From the NCBI RefSeq assembly GCF_001742185.1, contig NZ_CP015750.1:1612001-1676000 (forward strand): DNA of 64,000 bases. The letters are read 5' to 3'. This DNA comes from Pectobacterium wasabiae CFBP 3304 (GTDB lineage: Bacteria; Pseudomonadota; Gammaproteobacteria; Enterobacterales; Enterobacteriaceae). Under the pieces are notes generated by a model. The model saw only the letters and a list, made by a program, of their open reading frames with translations, was not told the origin of the DNA and made no database searches. A program made the position numbers and the translations under genes. Shown piece by piece: positions 27,651 to 38,551 of this stretch. How positions within the stretch are numbered: the first letter of the stretch is position 1; every line of letters begins with the position of its first letter.

Positions 27651-28624
27651 CCCTTGTCCCCTCCCAGCCGCACGCGCGGATCGACCAACACGTACAGCAA
27701 ATCCACCAGCAGGTTAATCACGCTGAACATCACGACGGTAATCATCAGGTAAGCCAGGATGACCGGACGGTCGAGCACGGCGATCGCGTCGATAATCAAC
27801 TTACCCATGCCCGGCCAGGCGTAAATGGTTTCTGTGACCACGGCGAACGCAATCAGCGAGCCTAGCTCCAACCCCAGCACAGTAATCAGTGGAATCAGCG
27901 TGTTGCGCAGTACATGAACCAGCACAATGCGGGTTTCCGATAGCCCCTTTGCACGGGCAAACTGCACATAATCTTGTTGCAGACATTCCATCACGCCCGC
28001 ACGCATCAGGCGGATGACCAGCGAGATTTTAAACAGTGCGAGATTAAACGCGGGCAAAAGCAGGTGTTCGAGGCCGTCACGGGTGAGAAAACTAAATGGG
28101 ATACCGAACAAATCGTGGGTATCCCCCCTGCCCGACGAGGGCAGCCAGCCGAGCTTCACGCTGAACAGCATGATCATCACCAACCCGATCCAGAACGTAG
28201 GCAGGCTAAAACCGAGGATGGAGAACGTCATGATGGATTTGGACACCGCGCTGTCCGGCTTTAGACCCGCGTAAATCCCCAGCGGGATACCGACAACCAG
28301 CGCCATAACGAATGCCACCATCGCCAGTTCGAGCGTGGCGGGCATACGCTGGAAAATCAACGTCAGCGCGGGTTGGTTAAAGATAAAAGACTTGCCCATG
28401 TCGCCCTGAAAGGCGTTCCAGACAAACAGCCCGTACTGTTCCCAGACGGGCTTATCGAGGCCGAAGGACTGAATCACCGCCAGCCGTTCCGCTGGCGTGG
28501 CCGTCGCGCCCAACAACATATCGACCGGATTACCGACCAGATAGACACCCACAAACACCAGCACCGACATCACAGCCAGCGTTAGCAGTGTTTGTCCGAT
28601 TCGGCTTAGCAGGTAGGCTATCAT
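27647..28624 (-). CDS. Oligopeptide-type ABC transporter permease (DppB/GsiC-like)
   Basis: Inner-membrane permease of 325 aa. MIAYLLSRIGQTLLTLAVMSVLVF is the typical DppB first helix. The large loop holds GLDKPVWEQYGLFVWNAFQGDMGKSF. The coupling loop is DYVQFARAKGLSETRIVLVHVLRNTLIPLITVLG. About six membrane helices. Its ATG shares one base with the preceding nucleoside hydrolase stop (TAATG), so transport and hydrolysis are translationally linked. Confidence 0.93.
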   Translation of the reverse strand: MIAYLLSRIGQTLLTLAVMSVLVFVGVYLVGNPVDMLLGATATPAERLAVIQSFGLDKPVWEQYGLFVWNAFQGDMGKSFIFNQPALTLIFQRMPATLELAMVAFVMALVVGIPLGIYAGLKPDSAVSKSIMTFSILGFSLPTFWIGLVMIMLFSVKLGWLPSSGRGDTHDLFGIPFSFLTRDGLEHLLLPAFNLALFKISLVIRLMRAGVMECLQQDYVQFARAKGLSETRIVLVHVLRNTLIPLITVLGLELGSLIAFAVVTETIYAWPGMGKLIIDAIAVLDRPVILAYLMITVVMFSVINLLVDLLYVLVDPRVRLGGDKG

Positions 28625-29631
28625 TAGCGCTCCTCAGAACCGTTTAGTGCTTCAGAGCCCGTTAGTGCGCCAGAGCTCATTATTGTTTCAGAACCATAGC
28701 GGCGCAGGCGATCGGCAATCAGGCCGAGAAACCCTTGCTCGTCGATTTCCCGCATGACCAGCGCATTATCCGGCTCATCCAGTTTGTGATAGAAATCGGC
28801 AAACACGTAACCCGCCGTCTTGCCGGTGACCTCTACTCCCACACGCGCAGACGCCGATTGGAACAACTCAGGTTTTAGCAGCCATGAAATGACGGTCGCA
28901 TCATGAATCGGACCGCCTTCACGCCCAAAACGTGCCACTTCATTACGATCGAACGTGCGTAACAGTGCCGCCATCGCCTTGCCCGGTTCACCGCCGCTTC
29001 GTTCAATTTCATCAACCTGTTCTGCCTGAATCAGTGCCTGAAACGTCATATCTAACGGCATGATGACAAGGGGAACACCGGAGGAAAAGACGATGTCCGC
29101 CGCATGCGGATCGGCATAAACGTTAAAATCTGCCCATGGCACACGATTGCCCAATGCGGTAAAAGCACAGCTCATGGACACAATCTGTTTGATGCCGCGT
29201 GCCACATCGGGATGAAAACGCAGCGCCAATGCCACATTCGTCATCGGCCCTATCGAACAGAGAGTGATGGGATTATTGTCAGCCGCAGCCTGGCGCGTCA
29301 TTCGCACCAGAAAATCGACGGCGTGTTCCTGCTCCGGCAACAGCGTGCTCTCTGGCACCCACTCAGGGGAAAACGCACCGATATGCGCATATTTACCAAA
29401 CACCTGCTCGCGGATCAGCGGGCGCGACGCCCCGGCAAAAATCGGCACATCGGTTCGCCCCGTCAGGCCAACGACTTTGCAGGCATTCTCCAGCGTCGCT
29501 TCAAGCGGGACATTACCCGCCACGGCGGTGATACCGAGCACGTCCAGTTCAGGTGAAGCCAAGGCCAACCAAATGGCTATTGCATCGTCAACACCGGGAT
29601 CGGTATCAATAATAATGCGTTCTCGCACCAT
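28624..29631 (-). CDS. Nucleoside hydrolase-family protein, divergent copy
   Basis: 335-aa IUNH-superfamily hydrolase. The calcium-binding DTDPGVDD motif is intact near the N-terminus and the C-terminal HDATVISWLL keeps the His. Two usual motifs are altered: MGGA reads MSCA, and the ribose-binding EFN reads DFN (WADFNVYADPHAADIVF). The HGxxGLG loop present in its neighbour is missing here. Substrate may therefore differ from plain nucleosides. The C-terminus ends in a Ser/Gly/Glu-rich tail encoded by an 18-bp imperfect tandem repeat. Start MVRERIII at 29631 has GAGGGAG upstream and follows the previous stop by one base. Confidence 0.85.
   Translation of the reverse strand: MVRERIIIDTDPGVDDAIAIWLALASPELDVLGITAVAGNVPLEATLENACKVVGLTGRTDVPIFAGASRPLIREQVFGKYAHIGAFSPEWVPESTLLPEQEHAVDFLVRMTRQAAADNNPITLCSIGPMTNVALALRFHPDVARGIKQIVSMSCAFTALGNRVPWADFNVYADPHAADIVFSSGVPLVIMPLDMTFQALIQAEQVDEIERSGGEPGKAMAALLRTFDRNEVARFGREGGPIHDATVISWLLKPELFQSASARVGVEVTGKTAGYVFADFYHKLDEPDNALVMREIDEQGFLGLIADRLRRYGSETIMSSGALTGSEALNGSEER
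28634..28695. repeat. 18-bp imperfect tandem repeat in a gene 3' end
   Basis: About 3.4 copies with period 18 (TCAGAACCGTTTAGTGCT, TCAGAGCCCGTTAGTGCG, CCAGAGCTCATTATTGTT, TCAGAACC). Encodes the repetitive tail GSETIMSSGALTGSEALNGSEER of the nucleoside hydrolase-family protein. Reading frame is kept because the period is a multiple of three. Confidence 0.8.
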
Positions 29632-29632
29632 A

Positions 29633-30586
29633 TCAGACTCCCTCTCCATAGCGGCTCAGTAGATCAGCAAACAGTTCGACCACCTGCTTGGCATCCACCC
29701 CCGTCACCACATCGACATTCGGCTGACGCGCAGTTTTTCCGTACCAGTCAGCCACGGTTTGCCCCATACACAGCTCGCTATCCTGCTCAATATAGACGCT
29801 GGCTTTTTCCGTCGTGAAACAGTGCGGCGCCAGAACCCAGGCGATAACCAACGGATCGTGTAGCGGGCCACCGCGTGAACCATAGCGACGAATATCGTTA
29901 CGATCCCAAAACGCCATCATTTCGCCCAGCGGGCCGGAAATCCGCCCAGAGAGCGCAATGAAACGCGCCACCAATTCCGGCGTCAAAATCACCTGATGCG
30001 TGACATCCAGCGGGAGAGCAACAATGGCAATCGATGAGTCAAACACCACTTTTGCCGCCTGCGGATCGGCAATCATATTAAATTCAGACGTCAGGCTGCG
30101 GTTACCCGCTTCCCGATACGCGCCGCCCATCATCACGATGCGTTCAATCCCGTTGGCAATCGCAGGCACCATACGCAACGCTGTCGCCACATTGGTCAAT
30201 GGCCCGAGCGTACAGAGCGTAATAGGCTTGCCGTCGGCAATCGCCTGCTGGCACTGCTCGATAATAAAATTTACCGCGTGCTGCGATTCTGCCTGCTTTT
30301 GCGGCACCGGCAGCACGGTCTGACCTAATCCACTTTCACCATGAAACTGGCCGTGGATCGGTTCACGTAACAGCGGACGGTGGCACCCGGCGAAGACCGG
30401 AATATCCGTTCGCTGGCCCAGTTCAACAATTTGCAGCGCATTACGCACCGTCTTTTCCACTGGCTGATTGCCACACACCGCGCAAATACCGCGAATATCC
30501 AGCTCAGGAGCCACAAATGCACTTAATAACGCAATCGCGTCATCGATCCCCGGATCGCAATCAATAATAATAGGTAAGGCGCTCAT
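29633..30586 (-). CDS. Nucleoside hydrolase (IunH family), canonical copy
   Basis: 317-aa inosine-uridine-type nucleoside N-ribohydrolase, which splits ribonucleosides into base and ribose using a bound calcium. Motifs are complete: DCDPGIDDAIAL, HGESGLG, TLGPLTNVATAL, MGGAYREAGNRSLTSEFNMIADPQAAKVVF and HDPLVIAWVL. No signal peptide, so it acts in the cytoplasm. Start at MSALPIIIDCDPG (30586) is preferred for its AAAGGAA and family alignment over an ATG 14 codons upstream. It precedes the divergent paralogue by one base. Confidence 0.9.
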   Translation of the reverse strand: MSALPIIIDCDPGIDDAIALLSAFVAPELDIRGICAVCGNQPVEKTVRNALQIVELGQRTDIPVFAGCHRPLLREPIHGQFHGESGLGQTVLPVPQKQAESQHAVNFIIEQCQQAIADGKPITLCTLGPLTNVATALRMVPAIANGIERIVMMGGAYREAGNRSLTSEFNMIADPQAAKVVFDSSIAIVALPLDVTHQVILTPELVARFIALSGRISGPLGEMMAFWDRNDIRRYGSRGGPLHDPLVIAWVLAPHCFTTEKASVYIEQDSELCMGQTVADWYGKTARQPNVDVVTGVDAKQVVELFADLLSRYGEGV

Positions 30587-30677
30587 CCTATGGTTATTCC
30601 TTTTCTCTTTTTTAATCGATACTGACAAATTTCAGGGTGCAGAAGCCCACACGGCTACCGCGTTAAAAATAACAATA

Positions 30678-30716
30678 TCCATACTCTAAATAATTCAAGT
30701 TTCAGGACAAAACGTG
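30678..30716. repeat. Partial interspersed repeat (left end)
   Basis: CTAAATAATTCAAGTTTCAG followed by GACAAAACGT resembles the left end of the full element at 41637-41714. It sits directly at the stop of the aldolase gene, in the gap of about 130 bp before the nucleoside hydrolase. Confidence 0.6.
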
Positions 30717-31601
30717 TTAAAGCGCGCCGACAGACACCAGCACGTCCGCGATCTCCTTACGCGCTTTTTCATCCAACGGCTGCTGAGGCAGTAACGGATC
30801 GCCCACCGAAAATCCCTGCAATTGCAGCGCAGTTTTAATACAACCGGCAATGGAATAACGGGCAAAAATTTCATTAATGCGCCACAGCGGACGCTGAAGC
30901 TCCATTGCTTTGTTCCAGTCTCCCGCGCGAGCAGCTTCATACAAAGCAATACTCTGTTTGGGGACGATACACGCAGGGCCAGCCATCCAACCTACACCGC
31001 CAATCAGCATCACGCAGGCGGGAATATGTGCAGACGCGGAGAACACCGCCATCTGGCCACGAGTACGTTCAATGATGGAGAGCAAACGCCCGGTATTGGT
31101 CGACGCATCTTTGATATAGAGGATATTACTGACATGGCTGAGGCGTTCGATGACGGGCAAACTCAAATCGGAGCGCTGGAACTGAGGATTGGTGTAAAGC
31201 ACCACCGGTTTACCTTGTGCGGCCTCGGCAATGGCGCGGAAATACTGTTCGACGCCGTCATCGTTCAAAGGGAAATAGGCTTCCAGCACCGCGAGAATGC
31301 CATCCGCCCCCAATTCGACGTAGCGCTTCGTTTGCTCAACGGCATCCTGAATGGTTGTCGATGCAACACCCGCGATCACGGGCACACGGCCTGCTGCCGT
31401 CTCGATCACCGTTTTAACCACATCAAGACGCTGAGCCGCAGAGAGATAGGCAAATTCACCGGTGCTTCCCAATGGCACCACGCCATGTACGCCACACTGA
31501 ATCAGATGCTCGGTGAGCTGTGCCAGTACAGGCGTATCAACCTGACCATCGGGCTTGACGGGGGACACCAGATAGGGAAAAACACCGCTAAATGCATTCA
31601 C
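30717..31601 (-). CDS. DapA/NanA-family class I aldolase
   Basis: 294-aa TIM-barrel protein of the dihydrodipicolinate synthase/N-acetylneuraminate lyase superfamily. Members join or split pyruvate and an aldehyde. The Schiff-base Lys is in ILYIKDAST (about residue 165), the catalytic Tyr in VVLYTNP (about 137), and the pyruvate-binding GSTGEF near 45. Divergence from true DapA and its place between a binding protein and nucleoside hydrolases point to a catabolic aldolase. The real substrate is unknown. A 68-nt gap separates it from the binding-protein gene. Confidence 0.87.
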   Translation of the reverse strand: MNAFSGVFPYLVSPVKPDGQVDTPVLAQLTEHLIQCGVHGVVPLGSTGEFAYLSAAQRLDVVKTVIETAAGRVPVIAGVASTTIQDAVEQTKRYVELGADGILAVLEAYFPLNDDGVEQYFRAIAEAAQGKPVVLYTNPQFQRSDLSLPVIERLSHVSNILYIKDASTNTGRLLSIIERTRGQMAVFSASAHIPACVMLIGGVGWMAGPACIVPKQSIALYEAARAGDWNKAMELQRPLWRINEIFARYSIAGCIKTALQLQGFSVGDPLLPQQPLDEKARKEIADVLVSVGAL

Positions 31602-31669
31602 ACCGCTCTCCTTGTTATCGGTAATAAGGGGTGAAGCCTCACCCCTTTTGGATCATGACTGAAAGGTGA

Positions 31670-33220
31670 CTATTTCGCGGAACGGACAAAGTACGGCAGC
31701 GTGTAGGCATCGGAACGGCCCACGTAGGTATACTGCTTTTTCATCGCCCAGGTGTTGGATAAGAACATCACCGGAATCACTCCCAGATCGTTCATGCCGA
31801 TGTTCATTGCCTCAGCCAGCAGCGCATCACGCTTGGTATCATCCAATGTGGCACGCGCGTCGTTCAGCGTTTTATCAAAGACAGGATTGGAATAGCGACC
31901 ACGATTACCCTGTCCTGCATTGGGGCCAAAGGTTTCTAGCAATGGCCCCAATACCCCAGAAGCTTCCCCGGTTTCAATCGCGGCCCCGCCCATAATCAAA
32001 CTAAACTCGAGACGGGATGCACGTGAGAAGTACACACTGCCGGGCATCGTAACCACTTCGGTTTTGATGCCGACGCGTGTGAACATTTGGCCAATGGCCT
32101 GAGCAATTTTAGAATCATTAGGATAACGATCGTTCGACGCATGGAAGGTCAGCGTGAAGCCGTCGGGGTAACCCGCCGCCGCCAGTTCCTGTTTGGCTTT
32201 CTCCGGACTGTAAACCGGCGCAGGAATGGAAGCGGAATACCCGAGATACCCCTTCGGTACAAGCTGAGAGGCAACAACAGCCTGCCCCTCCATCACACGG
32301 TCGACGATTGCCTGACGATTAAGTGCTAAAGACATCGCCTGGCGTACTTCTTTTTTTAGTAATGGGTTTTTACCATCAGGACCTTTGGCGAACGGTGATT
32401 CGTCTCGCTGCTGGTCCATGTGAAGGTAAATAACACGATTCCCTGGTGTTGAAATCGTTTTTAACTGCTGATTTTTTTCAATATTACTGCTGTCGGCTGT
32501 TGGAACGTTTTCAATCATGTCCACATCACCGGATAATACGGCTGCTACACGGGCGCTACTGTTTTTAAATACACGGACAGTAACGTTGTCCCACTCTGCT
32601 TTTCCTCCCCAGTAATCATCATTACGACTAAGGACTACCCGGTCGTCCGGCACCCAGGAAACAAATTTGAATGGCCCTGTACCAATCACCTCTTTTCCTG
32701 AATTCAACGTTTCCGTCGGGACGTTCTCAAGTCGGGCGGGCAAAATGGAAACCCGACTTAAATTATTCAGCAGCAGCGGCGAAGCCTCTTTTGTCTTTAT
32801 CCGCACCGTTAATGGATTCACTTCTATTACTTCAGCAATGTCGCTGACGTAAGGTGCGTAAGAGCTTGGGCTGTTTTTCGATGCCAGCGCAACACGCTTA
32901 ATGCTGGCAATCACATCTTTAGCCGTAAAATCACTGCCGTCGTGAAACTTAACGCCAGAACGCAAGGTAAATTCCCACGTCTTGTCGTCAATCACTTTCC
33001 AACTGGTTGCCAGGGCAGGTGCAATCTGCTGTTTTTCATCCTGTACAACCAAACCGTCAAAAATATTGCGCGCCATTGCGCTATTCGCTCCACCCACATA
33101 AAACTGCGGGTCCATTGATGTGGTGGAGGAAGCCAAACCGATATTCAGGTCCGCGCTATAAACCAAAGGTGAAGATGAAAATAAAACGGTAAACAATAAC
33201 GCCAGCGTTGATTTCTTCAT
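31670..33220 (-). CDS. Oligopeptide-type ABC transporter, substrate-binding protein
   Basis: 516-aa periplasmic binding protein of family 5 (DppA/OppA/NikA type). Signal peptide about residues 1-22 (STLALLFTVLFSSSPLVYSA) without a lipobox Cys. The SBP_bac_5 domain shows the usual TWEFTLRSGVKFHDGSDFTAKDV, GTGPFKFVSWVPDDRVVLSRNDDYWGG and PGNRVIYLHMDQQRDESPFAK. First gene of the operon that holds the aldolase, two nucleoside hydrolases, two permeases and the ATPase; divergent from a LysR gene. Despite the family name such proteins also bind sugars, opines and nucleoside-like ligands. Confidence 0.92.
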   Translation of the reverse strand: MKKSTLALLFTVLFSSSPLVYSADLNIGLASSTTSMDPQFYVGGANSAMARNIFDGLVVQDEKQQIAPALATSWKVIDDKTWEFTLRSGVKFHDGSDFTAKDVIASIKRVALASKNSPSSYAPYVSDIAEVIEVNPLTVRIKTKEASPLLLNNLSRVSILPARLENVPTETLNSGKEVIGTGPFKFVSWVPDDRVVLSRNDDYWGGKAEWDNVTVRVFKNSSARVAAVLSGDVDMIENVPTADSSNIEKNQQLKTISTPGNRVIYLHMDQQRDESPFAKGPDGKNPLLKKEVRQAMSLALNRQAIVDRVMEGQAVVASQLVPKGYLGYSASIPAPVYSPEKAKQELAAAGYPDGFTLTFHASNDRYPNDSKIAQAIGQMFTRVGIKTEVVTMPGSVYFSRASRLEFSLIMGGAAIETGEASGVLGPLLETFGPNAGQGNRGRYSNPVFDKTLNDARATLDDTKRDALLAEAMNIGMNDLGVIPVMFLSNTWAMKKQYTYVGRSDAYTLPYFVRSAK

Positions 33221-33330
33221 TCACTAACCCTCTATTCCATGATTGAGTACTAATGAAGTGTATTAAATCTTATGATTGTGAGTCTATGCGTCAGATTGGA
33301 TAATGAAAAATTGCATTTTGTGTTAAATTG

Positions 33331-33345
33331 ATAACTAAATGTTAT
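33331..33345. promoter_or_regulatory. Candidate LysR box
   Basis: ATAACTAAATGTTAT, a perfect 5-bp inverted repeat with the T-N11-A geometry of LysR-type sites. It lies 18 nt before the LysR ATG in the divergent gap with the binding-protein gene, the expected place for autoregulation and operon control. Confidence 0.65.
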
Positions 33346-33362
33346 GTTTTAAGGTGACTAGC

Positions 33363-34259
33363 ATGCGTATCAATCCCCGCCAGGTTGAAGCCTTCCATAA
33401 AGTCATCCTCACCGGGGGCATCACTGCTGCCGCCAACATGATGTACATCACCCAGCCTGCCGTCAGCCGGCTCATTAAGGACTTTGAAGACGCGCTGAAT
33501 CTGAAGCTGTTTGATAGAGACGGACGCGGCCTGATCCCACGCGCCGAGGCGATGAAGCTGTATCGGGAAGTGGAACGTCTTTATTTGGGGTTGGATCACA
33601 TCGGGCTGATTGCCGATGAAATTCGCCACGCCAGAGGCAGCATACTGCGCATTGCCGCGGTTCAGGCGCTCTCGTTTCTTTGTTCAGATCAGGTTCTCCC
33701 TACTTTACTCAAGAAATACCCCGATCTTTCCCTGTTTTTAGACATCGAAAGCAGCAGCCGCATTACGAATGCAATTTCTGAAAATCACTATGACGTTGGG
33801 TTTATTTTTGGCCAGCCGGGCATTAAAGGGCTGGAAGCCGAACCCCTGGCGGACGCCAGTGCTGTCGCGGTGTTAGCGGTGGATCACCCCCTTGCCACAG
33901 CGGATGAAATTACGCTTTCCGATCTGGCTGGCACCCGCGCCATTTTGCCGGGCAGAACCACGCCGCTACGGGCACAGCTCGATATTGCCATCAGAAAAGA
34001 GCAGAGCTATCTGCATAACCCTATCGAAACCTCAATGGTTAACTGCTGCGTACTGGCTTCAAGAAACGTCGGTATCGGGGTCGTGGATTTTATTACCGCG
34101 CTGAACAGCCCTTCTCCGGTTATCGTTAAGCCTTTCAATCCTGATATAAAAATGGCGTATTGCGCGGTCTATCCCCCACAAATTCCTCGCAGCCAAGTGG
34201 TTAATCACATCACTCTGGTGATGAAAGAAAAGCTCGCGGCGAGTTTGGATTTAAAATAA
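33363..34259 (+). CDS. LysR-family regulator (OccR/NocR/LysR-like)
   Basis: 298-aa LysR-type regulator. The HTH (about 1-62) reads MRINPRQVEAFHKVILTGGITAAANMM ... ITQPAVSRLIKDFEDAL, a form typical of the OccR/NocR opine regulators and LysR itself. The effector domain (about 90-295) follows. ATG at 33363 is chosen for AAGGTG six nt upstream. It is divergent from the transport/hydrolase operon, with a LysR box in between, so it most likely senses the compound that operon takes up. Confidence 0.9.
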   Translation: MRINPRQVEAFHKVILTGGITAAANMMYITQPAVSRLIKDFEDALNLKLFDRDGRGLIPRAEAMKLYREVERLYLGLDHIGLIADEIRHARGSILRIAAVQALSFLCSDQVLPTLLKKYPDLSLFLDIESSSRITNAISENHYDVGFIFGQPGIKGLEAEPLADASAVAVLAVDHPLATADEITLSDLAGTRAILPGRTTPLRAQLDIAIRKEQSYLHNPIETSMVNCCVLASRNVGIGVVDFITALNSPSPVIVKPFNPDIKMAYCAVYPPQIPRSQVVNHITLVMKEKLAASLDLK

Positions 34260-34261
34260 TT

Positions 34262-34400
34262 ATCCAGTGATTCGGGTGACTGACAAATCTGCCAGAGGCC
34301 AATTTTAACGCTGCTTACCGCGCTCTCAACGAGCGAAGCACACGTCAGTGTACCGAGTGACACAGCCAACGCACAGGCAACTTGAAGGATGATGGATATA
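34262..34400. repeat. Interspersed repeat, longer variant
   Basis: Starts GTGATTCGGGTGACTGAC and ends AGCCAACGCACAGGCAACTTGAAGG. From memory these ends match the wording of a common soft-rot intergenic repeat. About 70 extra bases sit in the middle. It follows the LysR stop immediately and creates a spurious minus-strand open frame. Confidence 0.55.
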
Positions 34401-34500
34401 TATTTTTCCCATGCACGTTTGACATCATAATAAAGGCAAGGGTCTTCTTTTAAAGAACACATCAACTTCAGAAAACCTTTGCCTTACCATTAAATATTAA

Positions 34501-35394
34501 TTATTTACCCAAAATACCATATGTTTGGAAGTAACCAGAGTGACGAATAAAATCATCATATTTTTGGTGTTCTTCTTTTGAAAGGGAAGAAGAATGCTTC
34601 GCATAGACAGAGACTAAATCAATGCTTAGCTGGGTAATATTTTTATTTACTTTATCATGGATACCCGCGTCATCAGACTCTTTAAGTTGTTTTAATAACA
34701 CAACGATAGCATCAGCTTTTTCTTGCATGTCAGCATGAAGGAATTTCACTGTAGGGATATCATAATTAAATGTCATATTAATTGAATCATTACCTTCATC
34801 CTTGGGTGATTCAGGCTTGAGATCTTCTTTATATGTGGTTGATATATAATCAATTAACTCTATTTTATCAAAGCATTTTGATTTAATATTACCATTTGAA
34901 CTGCGGTCATTGATTGTGATCGAATCAGGGAAAGGTTCACCTAATTGATAGCTACATTTAAACATATTGGCATCAATTATGGTTGCATTCGCACTTCTGG
35001 CCGACATTTCTAATTCATGGCCATTTATCGTCACGTCATAGGTCGCAGGCTTGAATTTATTAGACTTCCCTTCAACCGCATAAGCTTCTGACAACGTATA
35101 ATAGACATGGTTATCTGGATTGATAATCCCCCCATTATTATTATCAAAAACCATAAATGAAAAAACCTGACCTGCACTGTTCTCTAACTTATGCATTCCC
35201 GAAGAGATTTTAATATTACCTTTCCCTCCTGGCAATATTTCATGACTTTCACCATCAACCTTAAATGTTATATTTTTAGTGGTTGGGTTACTGTAGTGAA
35301 ACACGCCTTTATCACTTGTTAGATCTAAACTATCACAAGCAGAAACGGAAAGTGTGGCGATAAAAATCAATCCAAGTTTGAATGTCGCTTTCAT
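34501..35394 (-). CDS. Hypothetical A+T-rich lipoprotein
   Basis: 297 aa. Signal peptide with lipobox SVSAC puts the lipidated Cys at residue 20, so the protein is membrane anchored; Asp at +2 suggests inner-membrane retention by the usual rule. An N-terminal region (about 30-110) looks beta-rich (FKVDGESHEILPGGKGNIKIS). The C-terminal 90 residues look helical and charged (EKADAIVVLLKQLKESDDAGIHDKV). Function not recognised. It is not E. coli yidX, which lies near yidA there. Markedly low G+C and the repeats on both sides suggest acquisition. Confidence 0.75.
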   Translation of the reverse strand: MKATFKLGLIFIATLSVSACDSLDLTSDKGVFHYSNPTTKNITFKVDGESHEILPGGKGNIKISSGMHKLENSAGQVFSFMVFDNNNGGIINPDNHVYYTLSEAYAVEGKSNKFKPATYDVTINGHELEMSARSANATIIDANMFKCSYQLGEPFPDSITINDRSSNGNIKSKCFDKIELIDYISTTYKEDLKPESPKDEGNDSINMTFNYDIPTVKFLHADMQEKADAIVVLLKQLKESDDAGIHDKVNKNITQLSIDLVSVYAKHSSSLSKEEHQKYDDFIRHSGYFQTYGILGK

Positions 35395-35777
35395 GATATG
35401 ATTCCCTAATTAAAAAATATTATTTCCAATGATTATTACGCTAATACAATAAAAATTTTAACATATCAATCACAGCCATATATTCTGAATTAAGTAAAAT
35501 CAGATGCCCAGTAGCCTATAATCTCTCTATAACAGATGATGAATGCCTGCCTTTTGCAAAGACAAGCTGCGTCTTCGTTGAGAGACAAGATATCCCTTAT
35601 TTAATCCCGACACGCTTACAGCAAAAAGTCATTCGGATAGCGGCACCCCCATCAAAAGCAAATTTGAATACGGTTGGCCGAGCCCGCAGAAGGGATGCGT
35701 AAAACCCATGCAGCTTGAAGTATGACGGGTCTATAAGGCTACACCACGGCCTTATAGACCTTCCCATCAACGTTATC
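35395..35777. other. Repeat-rich gap between lipoprotein gene and yidA
   Basis: 383 bp. Bases 35395-35530 are A+T rich and should hold the lipoprotein promoter. ACCCATGCAGCTTGAAGTATGACGG-like wording at 35704-35728 is the right end of the interspersed repeat. It is followed by a perfect 12-bp hairpin, GGTCTATAAGGC (35728-35739) / GCCTTATAGACC (35749-35760), just past the yidA stop, with no T-run. Confidence 0.6.
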
Positions 35778-36663
<886 letters not shown>

Positions 36664-36689
36664 GGCAGGGTGACAGGCATATGACACGC

Positions 36690-36720
<31 letters not shown>

Positions 36721-36748
36721 CTGTGACTCGCGTTTCCTACAATTGCCG

Positions 36749-38203
<1,455 letters not shown>

Positions 38204-38551
38204 TTATTTAGGGTATACATGTTGTTTCAGGGAGGAGATCTCCCGATGCAGTTGAATCAGCTCCTCCACCAGTTCACGGCATAGCATCGCGTTCATCAGG
38301 TGATCTTGCGCATGAACCAGAATCAGGTTGACCGGGATTTTTCCGCTGCCTTCATCGGCACCGATCAAAGCCGTCTGAATTTGATGGGCTTTGCGTGCCG
38401 CTACGGAAGCCGTGTTCAGCAATTCCTCAGCCTTGTCCCAGTCGTATTTTCTGGCCGCGCTCAGCGCCTCCATCGAGCTGGAGCGCGCCTCTCCCGCATA
38501 AATAATCAATTCCATCACTGTAGTTTCATCAAGAATGGTTTCATCGAGCAT
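38204..38551 (-). CDS. PTS lactose/cellobiose-family EIIA
   Basis: 115-aa phosphocarrier of the Lac/Cel family (ChbA-like), forming helical trimers. The phospho-His lies in LILVHAQDHLMNAML. It takes phosphate from HPr and gives it to EIIB. ATG at 38551 follows GGAGG by nine nt; a GTG one codon earlier is possible. Overlaps the EIIC stop by 11 nt. It is the only Lac/Cel EIIA in the window and may also serve the EIIA-less locus at 12501-14137. Confidence 0.92.
   Translation of the reverse strand: MLDETILDETTVMELIIYAGEARSSSMEALSAARKYDWDKAEELLNTASVAARKAHQIQTALIGADEGSGKIPVNLILVHAQDHLMNAMLCRELVEELIQLHREISSLKQHVYPK

Noticed and set aside
28634..28695. CRISPR-like array
   Set aside because: The 18-bp units are directly adjacent without spacers and lie in frame inside a gene.
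34205..34465. 86-aa minus-strand frame after the LysR gene
   Set aside because: It overlaps the end of the LysR gene and is made mostly of interspersed repeat sequence.
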